Origin: Epiperipatus broadwayi
Taxonomy: Eukaryota; Onychophora; Udeonychophora; Euonychophora; Peripatidae
Assembly (NCBI GenBank): GCA_028023455.1
Contig: JAQFVV010012529.1
Span: 806,001 to 870,000 of the forward strand
DNA length: 64,000 nt
Direction: 5' to 3'
Part shown: piece after piece, positions 47,280 to 60,770 of the stretch
Layout of the letters: each line of letters begins with the position of its first letter
Position numbering within the stretch: position 1 is the stretch's first letter
Position numbers and translations under genes: made by a program
The notes under the pieces: generated by a model
The model's database searches: none
Told to the model about the DNA's origin: nothing
The model's input: the letters and a program-made list of their open reading frames with translations, nothing else

Positions 47280-49330
47280 ATCATAATCATCAACCATTAT
47301 CAATTCACTGCACAATGAAGATCTCTCCAAATTCAATCCATCTTTTCTGATCTTTAGCCTTTCTTCTTCTCATCACCCCTGTGCACTTCCTTATTTCATC
47401 TTTCCATCTCACATATGTTCTCTTTCTGGATCTTTTATAATCTCTTGCAATCAAGTTTAAGATTATTGTTTCTTCTAGCAATATGTTCAATCCAACTCCA
47501 TTTCAGCTCTTAATTTTTTCAAAGATGTCAGTATCACTGTGTTTGTTCTCTTATCTATGTATTTCATTTTCGATCTTTTCTTGTTACTTCTAACATGCAT
47601 CTCCCCATATTTGGTTGAGTGATCTGAAATCTGTATTGCTCTTCTGTTAAGTATCCAAGTCTCAGATCCATAAGTAATAACTGGTAAAACATATTTATTA
47701 AAAATTTTCCTTTCCTAACACATCAGCATATTTCTTTTTAATATTAAGTTATTTCGACCAAAAGTACTCTAACCAAGTTTAATTCTATGATTAATTTCAT
47801 CCATTATGTTTCCATCTGTAGTAGTAATCTGACCAAGGTATTTGTAGTTGTTAACTTCTCCTAACTCATCACTATCAATCTATATTTTCATCTTTTGAGA
47901 AAATCCATTGAACATTACTTTAGTCTTGCTTTCTTACTTTCATCTGATAACTCTTGCAATATTTCCTGAAGCTCTGAAACATTATTTGCAAAAACAACTA
48001 CATCATCTGCAAAATCTAAATGACTTAAATAATCTTCAATTACTTTTATTCCGCTAACTTCCCATTTTAATTCACAAAATACTTCCTGCAAAACTGCTGT
48101 AAAAAGTTTTGGAGATAAGGAGTTATCCTATTTTATACCCAACTGAATGTTCATTTTCCTAGTATCATTATGTAAACTAATTGTTGCTGTTACATTTTTA
48201 TAAGTATTTTTTAGAATATGATAATATCCTGGGTCTATACTTTGGTGATCTAATGCTTTAATCACTGAAGAAATGCTTATAGAATCAAATGCCTTTTCAT
48301 AATCTACAAATACAAAACATAATGGCAACTCATATTCATTGGTCTTTTCTATAACTTCTATTAATACTTTGATATGATCCACTGTACTATAATCATTTTT
48401 AAATCCAGCTTAATCTTTTAGTTGGTTGAAATCTAAAGTTCTATGTAAATGAGTTGTAATTATCTTCGTAAAAATTTTGTATAAAAGTGATAAAGGACTG
48501 ATAGGTCTGTAATTTCTAATATCTTATTTATCATTTTGAATACTGCATTTTACAATCATCTAGTACATCTTTATTATTTAGACATTTTTGTATATAACTT
48601 TGCCAAAAAAATTTTTATTTCTTCATCTGATTCTTTAAAGATGTCATTTATAATTCTATCATTATCTAGAGCTTTTCTCTTCATAAATTTAATTGCATGT
48701 CTCATTTCTTTATTTAAAATACTGGGCAATTCAGAAAATATAATAGTTATATGAGGGTTTTTTTTTTTGTTCAGTATTACTATATAATTCTTGATAGAAC
48801 TCTTCTACACATTTCATGATGTCACCTTTCTTTCAAGTAATAGTTCCATCTTTTTTTCTTATTGCAGATATAAATTTCCTACCAATACCAAAATGTTGTT
48901 TTACACTCTTGAGACATTTATTCTCTTCTATAGCTTTCCTTGCAAATTAACAATTATACTTCATTATATCATTATCAATTTTTTTTCTTCAAATTCGACA
49001 TATTCAATCCTTAATGATCATTTTTACATTTTTTCATATACTTTTCTTTTCTTATAAATTCTCTAGTCTACCAGTTATCCTTGTTGCAGTTTTTAAAAGT
49101 GTATCAATTATTTTCCTACTGATTTCATTCAAATCTAAATCATGTTCAAATTCTAATATTTAAAACCAATTCTCAGGTACTAATTTAAATTCATTAGAAT
49201 GTTTCTGAAGATTAGGCATATCAACTATGAATTTTGTTTTTCTTAATAATTTTTCTCTCTCTAGTTTTGCATTAACATGTACCTTATATCTCACTAATCG
49301 ATGAACACTTCTGAGTTGAATTTATTAAGA
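47280..49330 (-). mobile_element. LINE-A copy 2 (minus strand), RT and C-terminus
   Basis: Reading down from 49330: linker 'QHFGIGRKFISAIRKKDGTIT' (about 48830-48900) and 'RKALDNDRIINDIFKE'. RT motif A 'ELPLCFVFVDYEKAFDSISI' is in 48128-48382. The motif B remnant 'MNIQLGIK.DNSLSPKLF' and motif C 'YLSHLDFADDVVVFANN' lie near 48000. The C-terminal 'KRSRKRTYVRWKDEIRK...KRWIEFGEI' is at 47305-47490. It matches LINE-A copy 1 at 9691-13500 section by section. Several stops remain. The endonuclease is not seen, so it is 5'-truncated at about 49330. Confidence 0.9.
48128..48382 (-). pseudogene. LINE-A RT motif A fragment
   Basis: 84 residues: 'DHIKVLIEVIEKTNEYELPL', 'CFVFVDYEKAFDSISISSVI', then 'LKNTYKNVTATISLHND'. 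VDYEKAFD is the palm aspartate motif. The equivalent in copy 1 (12370-12560) is interrupted by frameshifts. Confidence 0.9.
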
Positions 49331-50633
49331 ATATTACAATCTCAAAACATGTATTCCAAAAATAATTTCTACAAATATTACATCTTCTTATGATATAACA
49401 GTTTTTTGCAATTCGGAACTTGAATAAATTTATTACTACAGTCTAGAATTTAGATTTTTTAAAAATATAATAAAAATATTATTATGAACTGTGTCAGCTA
49501 TCTGGAAAAGATTTCAGTTTGCTAAGCTAATAATCAACTGTTTATGATAACTAGCCACTTACAAGATTCTGTCTCAACAACTAATTGAAGCTTATTAAGT
49601 TCAGTCAACAAATTACAACATGGTTTTTAATACACAATAATGTCTATGTGTGCTTAGTATTACGCAAGAAAAAGAAAGGGATGATTTATTCTAGATCATA
49701 ATTTTTACCAAAGGGAAACCTCACATAACTCTCTTAGCCTACACTGAATAGTTATTACATAAGTAATAATAAACACCTAATTGTAGTGCAAGTCAGATCC
49801 CAAAACTAGTTGCATTGTATTATTTTATATTCATCCAACACTCTTCCTTGCTTTTATGGGATTTATTTGATAAATGACTTTTGTCTTCCAAAGGCATAGA
49901 ACTAAAAACTAACCCTAAAATGTTTACAAATAGCCTATAACTAGTGTTAGGCCAATATGGCTTGCCAAGCTAGTTTAAATAATAATGTAATAGAAGAAAA
50001 GTGTTTACTGAATGGATATGTGTGATTCAGTGCTTCGTATTGATAAATTCTAGCAGCCAGAAATTAGTCTGGAAATCTGATCGGGCAATGCCATTTCTTG
50101 TGTATTGATTACAAATAATTATGTAAGATGATTATATTGGTGTAATAATGTAAATAGATTTCTGAATGTCATCATATGTTTTATTTTTTAAAAAAGATAT
50201 TTATATAGCTGCATCACATGTAAATGAATTTAGCACACATTATATCATCAATAGTTCAATTGATCAAAAAGCTGCGCTTTAATTAAAGATTATTTTTGAA
50301 ACTGTTTAAAATAAATTTTATTTATTGTTTTTAATTTGCTCAGAAGTGAAGAAAAAGAATTCATAGATATCTATTTATTGATAAATAATTGTATAATTAG
50401 CTATAGACTGTCTCTCTGAAAAAGAAAAAAATTTCTAAGAGTATTTCAAAGTCCTTAACTGACTGAAAAAATGTCTTAAATTCACCAGATGTAAACTGCA
50501 GGTCATAAACATGGCTATTTACTGTTATATTTATTATTTTTGGAAGTTTTTTGTTTTTCTTAAAAATTAATCTCACAAAAAAATATTCTGTATTATTTTT
50601 AATACTGATAATTTATGAAATTCAGTAAACAAT
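49331..50633. other. Rab intron, nothing recognised
   Basis: AT-rich with no motif-bearing ORF. Confidence 0.5.
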
Positions 50634-50646
50634 TTTTCATAGATAT

Positions 50647-50752
50647 CACATGATCACCATCTCTATACTAGCACATAATTGTTGTAAACAAAGGCAACTC
50701 TCCATACAGTTTGGCACAGGGTGGCACTACTGTATGGAGAGTTTTGCCTTTG
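50647..50752. mobile_element. 106-bp foldback relative of FB-1 with perfect 13-bp duplication
   Basis: TTTTCATAGATAT occurs at 50634-50646 and 50753-50765. The insert begins with the FB-1 start ('cacatgatcacc') and ends with the FB-1 end ('tggagagttttgcctttg'). It keeps only the outermost ~45 bp of each arm, joined head to head ('caactctccatacag...ctgtatggagagtt'). Confidence 0.85.
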
Positions 50753-51110
50753 TTTTCATAGATATTAAAGTCAAGATTCATCTGACTGAAGTCTGCTCAT
50801 TTATCCTAAAATAAAGTTTTTAATTATGAGAAATCCAGTGAAACTAAAACAATATATTTTGAAATAGGAACATCTTAATGCCTTGAACAACTGAGTTATT
50901 AAGATATAATCCTCATTAATTGAAAACTGGATTGAGACTGGATATCAGTAATATAGACCTATATATGTGTATTTATAAAAATACTGTATATATTTTTAAA
51001 TTGAAACAATTAATAGGGTCAACTTTTTTATTTTGTCGTATATTTTTTTTAAGTTTTCTATTTATTATTATCTTTTTAAATATTTTTATGATTTTTTTTT
51101 TCTTTTTTAG

Positions 51111-51176
51111 TTTGCATTAACAAATAAAATGTTATTTTCTGAAGCAAGTGCTTTAACGTCAGAAAATATAAAACAG
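51111..51176 (+). CDS. Rab-family small GTPase, exon with G5 motif
   Basis: It encodes 22 codons: FALTNKMLFSEASALTSENI and KQ. The G5 motif reads EASALTSEN, where most Rabs have E[TA]SAK.(G)EN; SAL also occurs in Rab4-type proteins. It is phase 0 at both ends (acceptor TTTTTTAG, donor GTAATA). It joins the NKCD exon in frame. The ORF at 50920-51120 merely runs into the exon from the intron. Confidence 0.95.
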
Positions 51177-53827
51177 GTAATAGTGCAGAAATTTTGAAAA
51201 TAACTCTTTTAATTGAAGTTAGATCATAAAAAAGCCAAATTGCTTAAAATAATGGATTATGATTTTTATATTCTGATTTTATTAATGTTTACAATTTTTA
51301 ATGTAAGATAAAAATGTATATGTATATAAACAATTATTTTTTTTTTATATAGACTATTAGTGTCAGTAAAGTCATAATATCCGGACTTATTATGTTAACA
51401 GTATGTTTATTATTGAGACCCATCAAAAGATTAACAAGTATTGGTTACAAATTTGTGAGCAGAAAATATTTTCTAGGATTTGAATCCTTGATTGTGCCTT
51501 CAGTTATTCTATCAATTAAATTAATTATTATTTTGAAAATGGACGCTAAACAAATGATTAATATATTTATTTTATTACAACTTTTAATAAAATGTGATGG
51601 TTTTTTCTGAAATGTTAAAACTAAAAATTATCAACTAGCATCGCATTATAAATTGAGAAATAAACTTGAGAATTAGAGGAACCCAAATATTGATTTATCG
51701 CTGCTATATTTTTTAAAAGAAAGGCAAAAATATTACTAAAATAAATTAAAATTTGTGTTTTACTCTACTGTCATTTCTTAAACAATTTCTACAAAAAAAT
51801 TTTCAATTTTTTGTTTTACTATTCAAAAGGGAAAATGTATAGACATTTCTGGAAAACAGAAGAATATCAAGCAATTAATAGAATATAGTGCCTTGTGATA
51901 CAATGACCACTAAATTTATTCTCTGATGGATTTAGTGAACATTATATTATAAAAAATTATTCAGCTTAATTGCAAAAATTTTAAAGATCTTTAAAATCAT
52001 TAAGATTTTATATATCTTAAAAAAATATTAAAACACTTCTTGGAAAAAAAAATTGATTGAAATTTGTTTTGTGGAAACTTTGTTTCAATTTAAAATGAGA
52101 TTTTTGAAATATGATTGTTGTCATTTTGCTGTACACATGAAAAAATTGAAGCAATGAAATGCATTTATTAGTGCATTACTTTCATCAATACTTCAATAAA
52201 ATCTAGCGAAACTTCAAATTCACAATCCCCTCCTTTTATTTAATAAAGAAATACTATATTATAAATATAAGAATAAAATGTAATAAATTAAGTAACAGAT
52301 GGTGCTAATGCACATGAGTATGCATAAAAATTGTTGCATGTTACGATGAATTAAAGTTGTAAAAAAATTGCAAAATTTTCAGTGTCCAAAGAAAAAATTG
52401 AAATGTCAAAAATATCAAGTAAAAATAAAGAAAACTATCCATGTGGAAAAATGTTATGTCAGGATTATGATTTATTAATGTTCATCAGGACAAAACAATA
52501 GTTCAAGAAATGACGGAATTACAGGAAAATATTTATATAGAGTTAGTTCTGGAAACAAAGTGATAGATGAAATATGTGGAAAAGTGAAAGTAATGGGAAT
52601 GATGCTCCAAGATTTTCTTTGTAAGAATTAGTAGAACAAAGAAGATAGGATATCATAAACCAGAACTTTACAATTAATCCAGTTCATGCTTGAGCTTTCA
52701 TTAAATCTTGAAGTGAGTATAAATTGATTTGAATATAAAAAAATCTTAAATGGATTTTAGTGAACTTATTTTGTATTCTACAGTATATTAAAAATTACAC
52801 AGAATATCATTTTTTAATTATACAAAATACATTATTATATTGTTAATTAGTCACTTTGAAAAGTTTACTAAATTTTTTCATTTCACTATTGTTGAAAAAT
52901 AATAAAATGTTTTTGCTTAAAAAAAAAAACAAACAACAAATAACTTCTTGGTTGTTCTTTTGCTCAATGTGGAAAATTACAATAATGTCAAGTAGAAGAT
53001 TTATCAGTCATTAACTACATGATTTTTAGTGCTTAAATAAAGTTAGCAATTTTAATGTTGTTAACCATAGAATCAGTATACACAGCATAAGGTGGTTGAT
53101 TCAACTAATCAATTTTTAGAGGAGGCAGATAAATTATACTACAAATAAACTCTCAATTCAGAAATGATTCTCAGCACTTTATATTTGTCATAATTTAGGA
53201 TTTAAAAAAAAAAACAATTGAAAGACTACTTTTTAGTACAATATTTTTGGATAGGCATGATTTAATAATCATTACAAATTATGAAGTATTTATATTTAGA
53301 GAGTACATATAATGCAATAAAAATAAATTATTTTTAACATTTTGCCTTACAATTGAAGCTTTTTATAGAATGCTAAAGCAGAACTCCTTTCACAATTTGA
53401 TATAGCTTTTATAACTTTCTGTTTTATGACAGTTTATCTTTAACTTGTTTTCAGAAAAAATATGAGAATGGATCTTTTTTCCTAAAAAATTTTATTAAAG
53501 AATTTTACTATTTGACCACATTGCTTATAAAAATACAAGTGATAAATTTTGGCAAAATTGATTTTATTTGCTATAACTGTAGTCACAAATCCTGCTGGTG
53601 TTAATGATTCTAAAGAACAGTTTACATCAGGAATAATAAAACCAAAATTTCTAGAGAATTTGTAAGTAAAGTAACACTTCTTTTTCTCTTGAGCTAAAAT
53701 CATCTCTTTAGAAATTGTCACCGTGAAACTTAATTTTTTACCATATTGCAAAAATAGTGATGAGTATGATAAATGTGAATGGTTTTCATAAAACCTAGAA
53801 TATTCATTAAAACACAGCTAACTTCCT
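51177..53827. other. Rab intron, nothing recognised
   Basis: The ORF 51392-51610 lies close behind the exon but has no GTPase-like sequence or splice context. The minus-strand ORFs at 53482-53918 show no motif. Confidence 0.5.
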
Positions 53828-54037
53828 TAATGAATAATATTTCCATAAGTCTGGACCAACTGATGAGTGCTAATTCTGCATGAAATGTGTATTTTGGATA
53901 ACATAATCTTTTTCGCACCTTTCTTGGGTCATATGTTTATATCTTTCGACAAGGTGTTAAAAGCTGTTAGAAACCAGTCCCTATCTTGCGTGAGAGTAGT
54001 GTAGTGAAAATTACACTACAGAAATATTATTCATTAT
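53828..54037 (+). mobile_element. 210-bp FB-H-related element with 16-bp inverted ends
   Basis: TAATGAATAATATTTC at the left end (about 53829-53844) is exactly inverted at about 54022-54037. The interior holds TCTGGACCAACTGATGA, a short hairpin (TGC/GCA) and GAAA (53882-53885), the same core as at 3570 and 42145. Here TTTC followed by TTGGGTC lies downstream, which could serve as UH site plus helix I against GACCAA. No flanking duplication was found. Confidence 0.55.
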
Positions 54038-54599
54038 TGAATAATCTCTGGTATAATGAATGACTAATAAAAAATATTAAACTACAGCTTTCTTATTTCA
54101 TAATACCTGACAATTTCTGTTAAGTAAATATGATAAGTCTCTTTAGTCAATTGAACTATTATGCCCAATCTATTATTGGAATGCTTAATCAGTGCAAGAC
54201 CTCCTAAGCAATTTAGGCTCAAATTTGTTTTTTTTATTCAATTTTTATTTCACCATGTTTGTAATTTCTAAATGTTCACCTTTTATTTTGATATATTGCA
54301 TTCTCATTTTATCTTATATTTCACTAATTATCTATATACATTTTTTAAATTTTTATTTGTAAATATATATTAAATGGGATGGTTTTATTCACACTATACT
54401 ATATCCAGCTAAGTGACCAAATGTACTGAACTGTCTAAATTCTAACCCTAACTGGGTTTCCAAATGTAGTGATTATCTATATTTACTACATATATATTGT
54501 ACCATTTTAGTCTAATACTAAGTATTGAATGTCTTTAGAAAAATTTAACTTTATTTAAATTTTCAATTACATTCATCTGTTAGTAATAGCACACAGGTT

Positions 54600-54755
54600 A
54601 ATATACGCACAACATTTCGAGTGGTATTATTCTACTCTCTTTTTCAAATGTTGCTGGTCTGACCAATGACAGTACTAGCATGAGAATTGAACCTGGACGC
54701 TTAGATTCTTGAATATTGAATTTTAAGATAATACTTGTCAAAGGCAACAGTCAGT
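54600..54755 (-). mobile_element. Probable tRNA-derived SINE
   Basis: The minus strand contains CCAGGTTCAATTCTC (B-box-like, 54682-54696), an upstream GACAAGTATT-like decayed A box, and a body 'gtactgtcattggtcagacc' then 'aaaagagagtagaataata'. SINE build, but the tRNA head is poor. Confidence 0.45.
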
Positions 54756-57229
54756 AGAAATTTCATATACTTATCTATGATGTTCTTTCTGATTTCTCCA
54801 CTTTTTCTTAATACCAGAATTGATTAATGGTTTCTGTGCATTATGTATGGTCACACTAAGTTGACTTATGGACTTACTTGCATTGTCATGTAAGTAGCTT
54901 TTTTGAATTTTCTTCTTTGTATCTTTTCTTCCCTATCCAATATTTTCCCAATTGAACATATGTTCATTGGTATATACATGGTCAGATATCTTCAGGAAAA
55001 CAGCAATAAGAATGGTATTTTTTTAATCATTCCAGGATAGTATTTATTATGTTCTTACTTTATGTTAATAAATTTAGTTTAACTGGTTAAATTCTATGTG
55101 ATATAAACTCTTTTTTTGTAAAAGAAAAAGGTCAGGATTTGATAAAAATTCTTGTAATTTAAACTTAATCAGCAATAATTTGCTCAACTTCAGTTTTCGC
55201 TACTGTCATGACCCTTTCCCCCCATCAAGTGGTTTTATTGCTCAGGAATTCTTGGGTTTGAGCACTGAAAAGGTCAAAGTTAGAACCATGATCTTTAATT
55301 CCAGAATCAGTCATTATATGGACCCCTCAATAAAATGTTTTTGCTTGACCTGATTTGGCTAGATATCTAAGAGGATTATGATGGTAATATTAGGCTAAAC
55401 AAATGATGTGATCTCTAATCTATATATATTCTGTAGCATAAGAAAATATTTGCAATCATAATCTCAAGTCAGCAATGACTTGACTGACCCAAGTTAATCT
55501 CAATATCTGAATAGAAGACCTATATCTGACCATTACAAAATATGTCAACACTTGGTACATTATTTTGTATTGTAACGGAATAAGTATATAAAAGTGGAAA
55601 AAATATAAAATCACCCTAAGTAGAAATATATATAAAAAAAGGAGAATTTAATAATTTTATTTAAATTAATATATATAATGCACAGATGGCAAACTAATTA
55701 TTTAAAGTTTAAAAACAAGATTGTTTTGATATAAAAGAATTAAAAAAAAAAAGATGTTAATTAGTTATTTTTAATCTTAAAATGGAAATGATTTTCTTAT
55801 ATTGACATAATTGCAAACAGGCCCTTGGGCATAAAGTCAGATAAGAGATAAATTAAAAAAATACTAGTGATAAAATTTTGAGTTCCTGTTCTAAAGAAAG
55901 CTGACCAATAACAATTGAAATAAACTCACGGTCCACAGAGAGAAGTCAAGCCAGGCAAGATCGATCCTGGAATTTGATAAGAATTCAAAAAGATATAAAA
56001 AGAAAACTTTGAAGTTGAGATTTGGATTGCTCTTGCTGATTGCATGTAATTTAAATACATTTATAAGTGTATTGTGGACTCCAAAATGTAGGGGTCAGCA
56101 ATAATTTACATTTCCCGTATTTGTACCAGCTGAGGCGGGCTCCAGAGAATGATGGTTCCTGGAAACCGGCCAGCAGTGAACTTGTCTCCACCTAGAACAA
56201 TATGAAATGGAAAGAACTTTGAATTGTGTGATGCATCAAGGACTGCCAAGATGGGCTTCAATAAACTTACAACCACAGGAAGTATGAACCTTAATAATCT
56301 AAGAACTTTTCAAATACTTTAATAATCTAAGAACTTTTAAAATACTTAAATCTAAATGATACCTAACCAATAAAGTCTCTTATATGATTAAGCAGAAACT
56401 GAAATTATTTGTTATATTTTCTTTTAATATGTTTGCTAGCATTATCATTTCCATAATTTCTTTTAAATTAATAATTTAAAAATAAGTGTAAATGGCTACA
56501 TAGACTCATAAAATTGTTAGTTTAAGGTGTGTTAGTTTTTGGCTAATGGTTTGATAGTTAAATCGGTGCTAGTGGATAGATGTACAGATGTTTTATGTCA
56601 ATGTAATCTGAGTAGGTGCATTGGATACTCATTTCCTGTACCACGTTAGCATACAGGGCATAATACCCATCTGAATGTATGGCCCAAAAGTGCAGTCATC
56701 AGCTAGCAAAGACCGCTATCCCCTTTTCAGAGCATCTCCTGTACATGTATTTCAATAATTTCATTTTGTATCACCAATTGGGCAGTGGATCGTTACTGTT
56801 GGTGAAATTTATTAATGATCATGGGGAAGATGCTCATTCCTTCTCATCACGATTCTTTATTTCTCAAATGATATCATGCTATAGACGTAAATTCCTGTTA
56901 ACATGATTGTGTTATGCTAATAATCTCATTTGCATTGGTCACATCAGTATATCAGTAAACTAGCGTTGGTTTAAATGTGAGATTTTGGACTATGGTTAAA
57001 AAGGATCGGATTTGTTATATGTATAATCTATGTAGCATATTCACGCTTAGTAAAATATTAAAATCGTATGAAATCAATTAAATGCTTCCATCTGTGCATA
57101 TAATTCAAATCAAATATATTCACTAGTTAATGTAATTTTCAGAATTTTCTTTTTAATGTGTGTGCATTATAATAAACTGTTTTGTTGAATTAATTTTGGC
57201 AGTAACTTATTTTATATATTTTATTAATA
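54756..57229. other. Rab intron, mostly unclassified
   Basis: A 28-bp tandem pair lies at 56291-56346 with one mismatch. A GC-richer block at about 56090-56200 and the ORF 56679-56906 show no motif. Confidence 0.4.
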
Positions 57230-58100
57230 ATATTTAAATTAAGAATTAGAAATTTGAATATACAGTATCCCTGAGCTAGTGACTGGGACTTTTGGTTCGA
57301 TAGAAGAGTAACCTCTCTTGTATGTATCTGCCTACTCTATAAATTTTTCAGGTTCAAATGGTCTGGTGGTGCCCTGTAATGACAGATTAGGTTAGGGGGG
57401 TTCTGTTGACCATTATAGTATATGTGCATATATTGTAATGGGATAGGGTATCCAGGTGTAAAATCAATGGTGATCATCCCTGGGATGATGGCAAAATCAT
57501 TGGTGAACTTGGGGTGATGGCAAATCATCATTACTCCCAGTCAGTTTAAAATGAAATATCAAATTACTTATTAAAGTAATGTTTAATAATCATAAATATA
57601 TAAGCAATTTTAATATATTTGAGAGAATGAAATCTCTCTGTGAGAGATCAGCCCAATTAACTCCTTAGAGCAACTATGATTAACTATACATCAATCAGCA
57701 TCATCAATAAGCATAAATAAGTACTAGTAATGACTCAAAAGTAATATAAGTAGTATTAATATATCAAGAGATTTTAAAGTAATTTTTACTATTTAAAAAT
57801 ATATATAAGAATTGTTATATATTATAGAGAGCATCAGATCAAGATAAAATCTCTGTGAGATCAACCCAGTTATTCTTCAGAACAACTAAAGGTACAATTA
57901 ACTTTCAACCAGCATTATAAAAAGTACAAGTAAGTAATACTCAAAATAACCATTCATTATCATGAATGATTAACAATAAAATATATCAATACAATAAATC
58001 AACAGTCAATCTTGTGGCTGTATTTGAACAATACAAAATATAAATCAACAGTCAATCTGTTGACTGGATTGGAACTGGGTTTTTTGTAGACTAGGCTAAC
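57230..58100. repeat. Unclassified repeat block with diverged duplications
   Basis: Around 57624 and 57825, 'gagagatcagcccaatta' and 'gagatcaacccagtta' head two diverged copies of a ~200-bp segment. 'aaatcaacagtcaatct' occurs at about 57996 and 58043. 'gatgatggcaaaatcattggtgaacttggggtgatggcaaatcat' forms a short internal repeat at about 57484-57530. Confidence 0.5.
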
Positions 58101-60770
58101 TATTGTGCCTTTGCCAGCTTAGGCAATTATTTAAACATTAATTTGGATGCACCAACCTGAGTGCTAATCCATTAGAATATATAATCATCAAAACAATAAT
58201 ACTGAGATATTAAAACATGCTAATCATTTTCAATGCTCTGGACACTTAGTGCCATTAATGCGCTGGTCACTATAAACTTCATTTCTAAGAGTAAACTAAA
58301 ATAAAATGTAATGCATGGGCTTTAAAGAATATTATCTTAGTGCCAATATAGAATCAACTAGATAGCTATAAATATTAATATACATCCCCATTCAAATATT
58401 CAGCCATTATACTCTAATCTAGCTCAGAACACAAGCTCAGGTACAGTTATGGTGACCAAGAGATGATGCAATACAATTTTTAACAATTGAATACAAGTTT
58501 ATTAACAACAATAAAAAATATCACATTTAATTATTTACAAAATTACTATACAAAATTCAAGTTACTATTATGGTTTACATATATGTTCTATTAGGTATAA
58601 TTAAAACTTATTCAGCATTCAGGCATGCAGCTTAATTTAAAATGAACATGTTTGAATTGACATCTAATAAAAAAATGATTAAAATTTACATATAAGTATG
58701 TGACAAGCAATGAGATATATATATATATGTACATATAGTTATGTGTATGTCTAATTTCTGAACATATTTGACGTGTTACAAAATAAACATTTTTAGTTAT
58801 CGCTTTCAAATTGTCAAAATAATAAATGACATTAATTTTTATAGTATAATATGTTTAACATACATGTGTGTGCATATTTGCAGGCACACACTAACATCTA
58901 TAAAATATATTTCATTTTTATCAAAATAAAATTATTAATTTTATATTACATAATTCTTGATTTAACATATATGTTGTGCACATTGGCGTTTAAATTATAT
59001 ACTTTAACTTTTTGCGATATTATATTTTTTCTAATTAATTCCATTTGGAAAATATATATAAAATTCACACATACACATGTGTATCAATAAAAATAAAGAT
59101 ATGAATCAAATTCTATCATAATAATTTACAGGTTTTTTTTTTATTTAAAAAAATCAGTTTATAAGTTTTTTTTTTAAAAAAAAGTATTATCAACTTTTCT
59201 TTTAAAAATATAAAGTCAATGAATTAAATCTTTACTCCTAGATTTTTAATCCAAGCAAATTTATTTGCTGGTATTTTAAAAATGTCATTTTAGGGAGAAT
59301 TACTAAAAACAATTTCTTCAATAATATATATATCAAATTGCCTCTCTTTTAGATGTTTGACTCAAGCAAATTATTTACTTGTTTTATTTTACGTTATAGG
59401 TTAAAATGTCATTTTCTAAGGAAACCATTTAAAATTTCATTATTATATATATTACCACAGGTTGCATTTAAGTAGTCAGAATGTTTTGATAATTTTAGAA
59501 TGTCTTTTAAATGAATTATTTCAAAAACTCACTTTTGTATATACATTTACCGGTGCTTCTCTGCATATAGACACAGCAGCATATATAAAACTACTTCATC
59601 AAGCTTTCTCTTGATCAGTTTGGTTTTGATGATTGTTGTTATCAGTAAATGTATAATTAATAATTTGTTGGCATTGATCGGTTCCATAGAATTCAGGCAA
59701 GCAAACTGTCTTGTCCACATTTAGGCTATGCCACTGGAAGTTGCCCATTTCCCTCCAAGTGAATTCAAACTTCAGCATTGTGTATTAGAGCAGCCTCCGT
59801 CTTGATTTCAGCTACCTCTTTATGGCAGTTCTCTGTATAATTCTCTATGGCCAGTAAAACCAACTGCTGTAAACTTCAACAAGCTGCAAGAAAAAAATAT
59901 AACCAACTTTGCAGCTGGCCAATTTGGTCAGCTAATTGCTGCCAACTTTTTCCAACTGCTTCTCAAAAATATTAAACCCAACCTAAAAAAACTTCTGGCC
60001 AGCTCTTGCAAAAACTAAAGCCAAAGTGAACTGATATTTTATCAGCACTTTTTTCATCTGAGGTGATAAAACACCTTAATTGAAAAGTTTTTTCTGTCTA
60101 ATCCTTATCTTGATTAAAATTAATTTAAAACTTTTCAAATCACTTAAATACAAGCTACTTTTGGAAGCAACTTTGAAATTTTATTAAAGGTGTGATCTAC
60201 ATGTTTTTACTTAGAACATTAATTAAAAGACTTCAAAAATAAATAATAGAAACTTTTACAATTATCAGAAACATTCTTGTTTTTAAATTCAAAATCAGAA
60301 TATTAATTTATTTAGACGTTTGTAAATGTTTTAATTTATAATAAAACTGTTTTAAGTCCAGTTATTTAATCCTTTATTGTTTTTATTCCAGGAAATGTAG
60401 AAAATATCTACAAAATTTTTTGTCTGTGTTTATTTCTTTTCCTTTATATATATGTGCACACACACAATTATAATGCTGTGTACCATGTAACCCAACCACT
60501 TACAATATATATTCTGTAATTGATAAGCATTAAAAAATAATTGATACATTTAACATTTCAAGATCTTTCCAGCAGCACTCAGAAGTTAAATAAAATAATT
60601 CATTACTGTAAATAAAAAACTTTATGATAATGCACTTTTAAAATTAACTCTAGATTAATTAAAATAGTAACTGTTAGCATGTAAAAAATTTTAAATCTAT
60701 ATATATGTTGGTATGCTTTTTTTTTTTTCAAAATTTATTATTATTAAAATCACTATCAAATATTTTTTAG
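58101..60770. other. End of the last Rab intron
   Basis: No gene or repeat was recognised. The ORFs at 58612-59090 are low-complexity. A T-rich tract and AG at 60769-60770 form the acceptor of the last coding exon. Confidence 0.5.

Noticed and set aside
48536-49057. Plus-strand ORFs over LINE-A copy 2
   Set aside because: Antisense of the RT linker and N-terminal RT on the minus strand.
51392-51610. 72-codon ORF shortly after the G5 exon
   Set aside because: It lacks a fitting acceptor and donor in frame and has no Rab sequence; exon 51111-51176 joins 60771 directly in phase 0.
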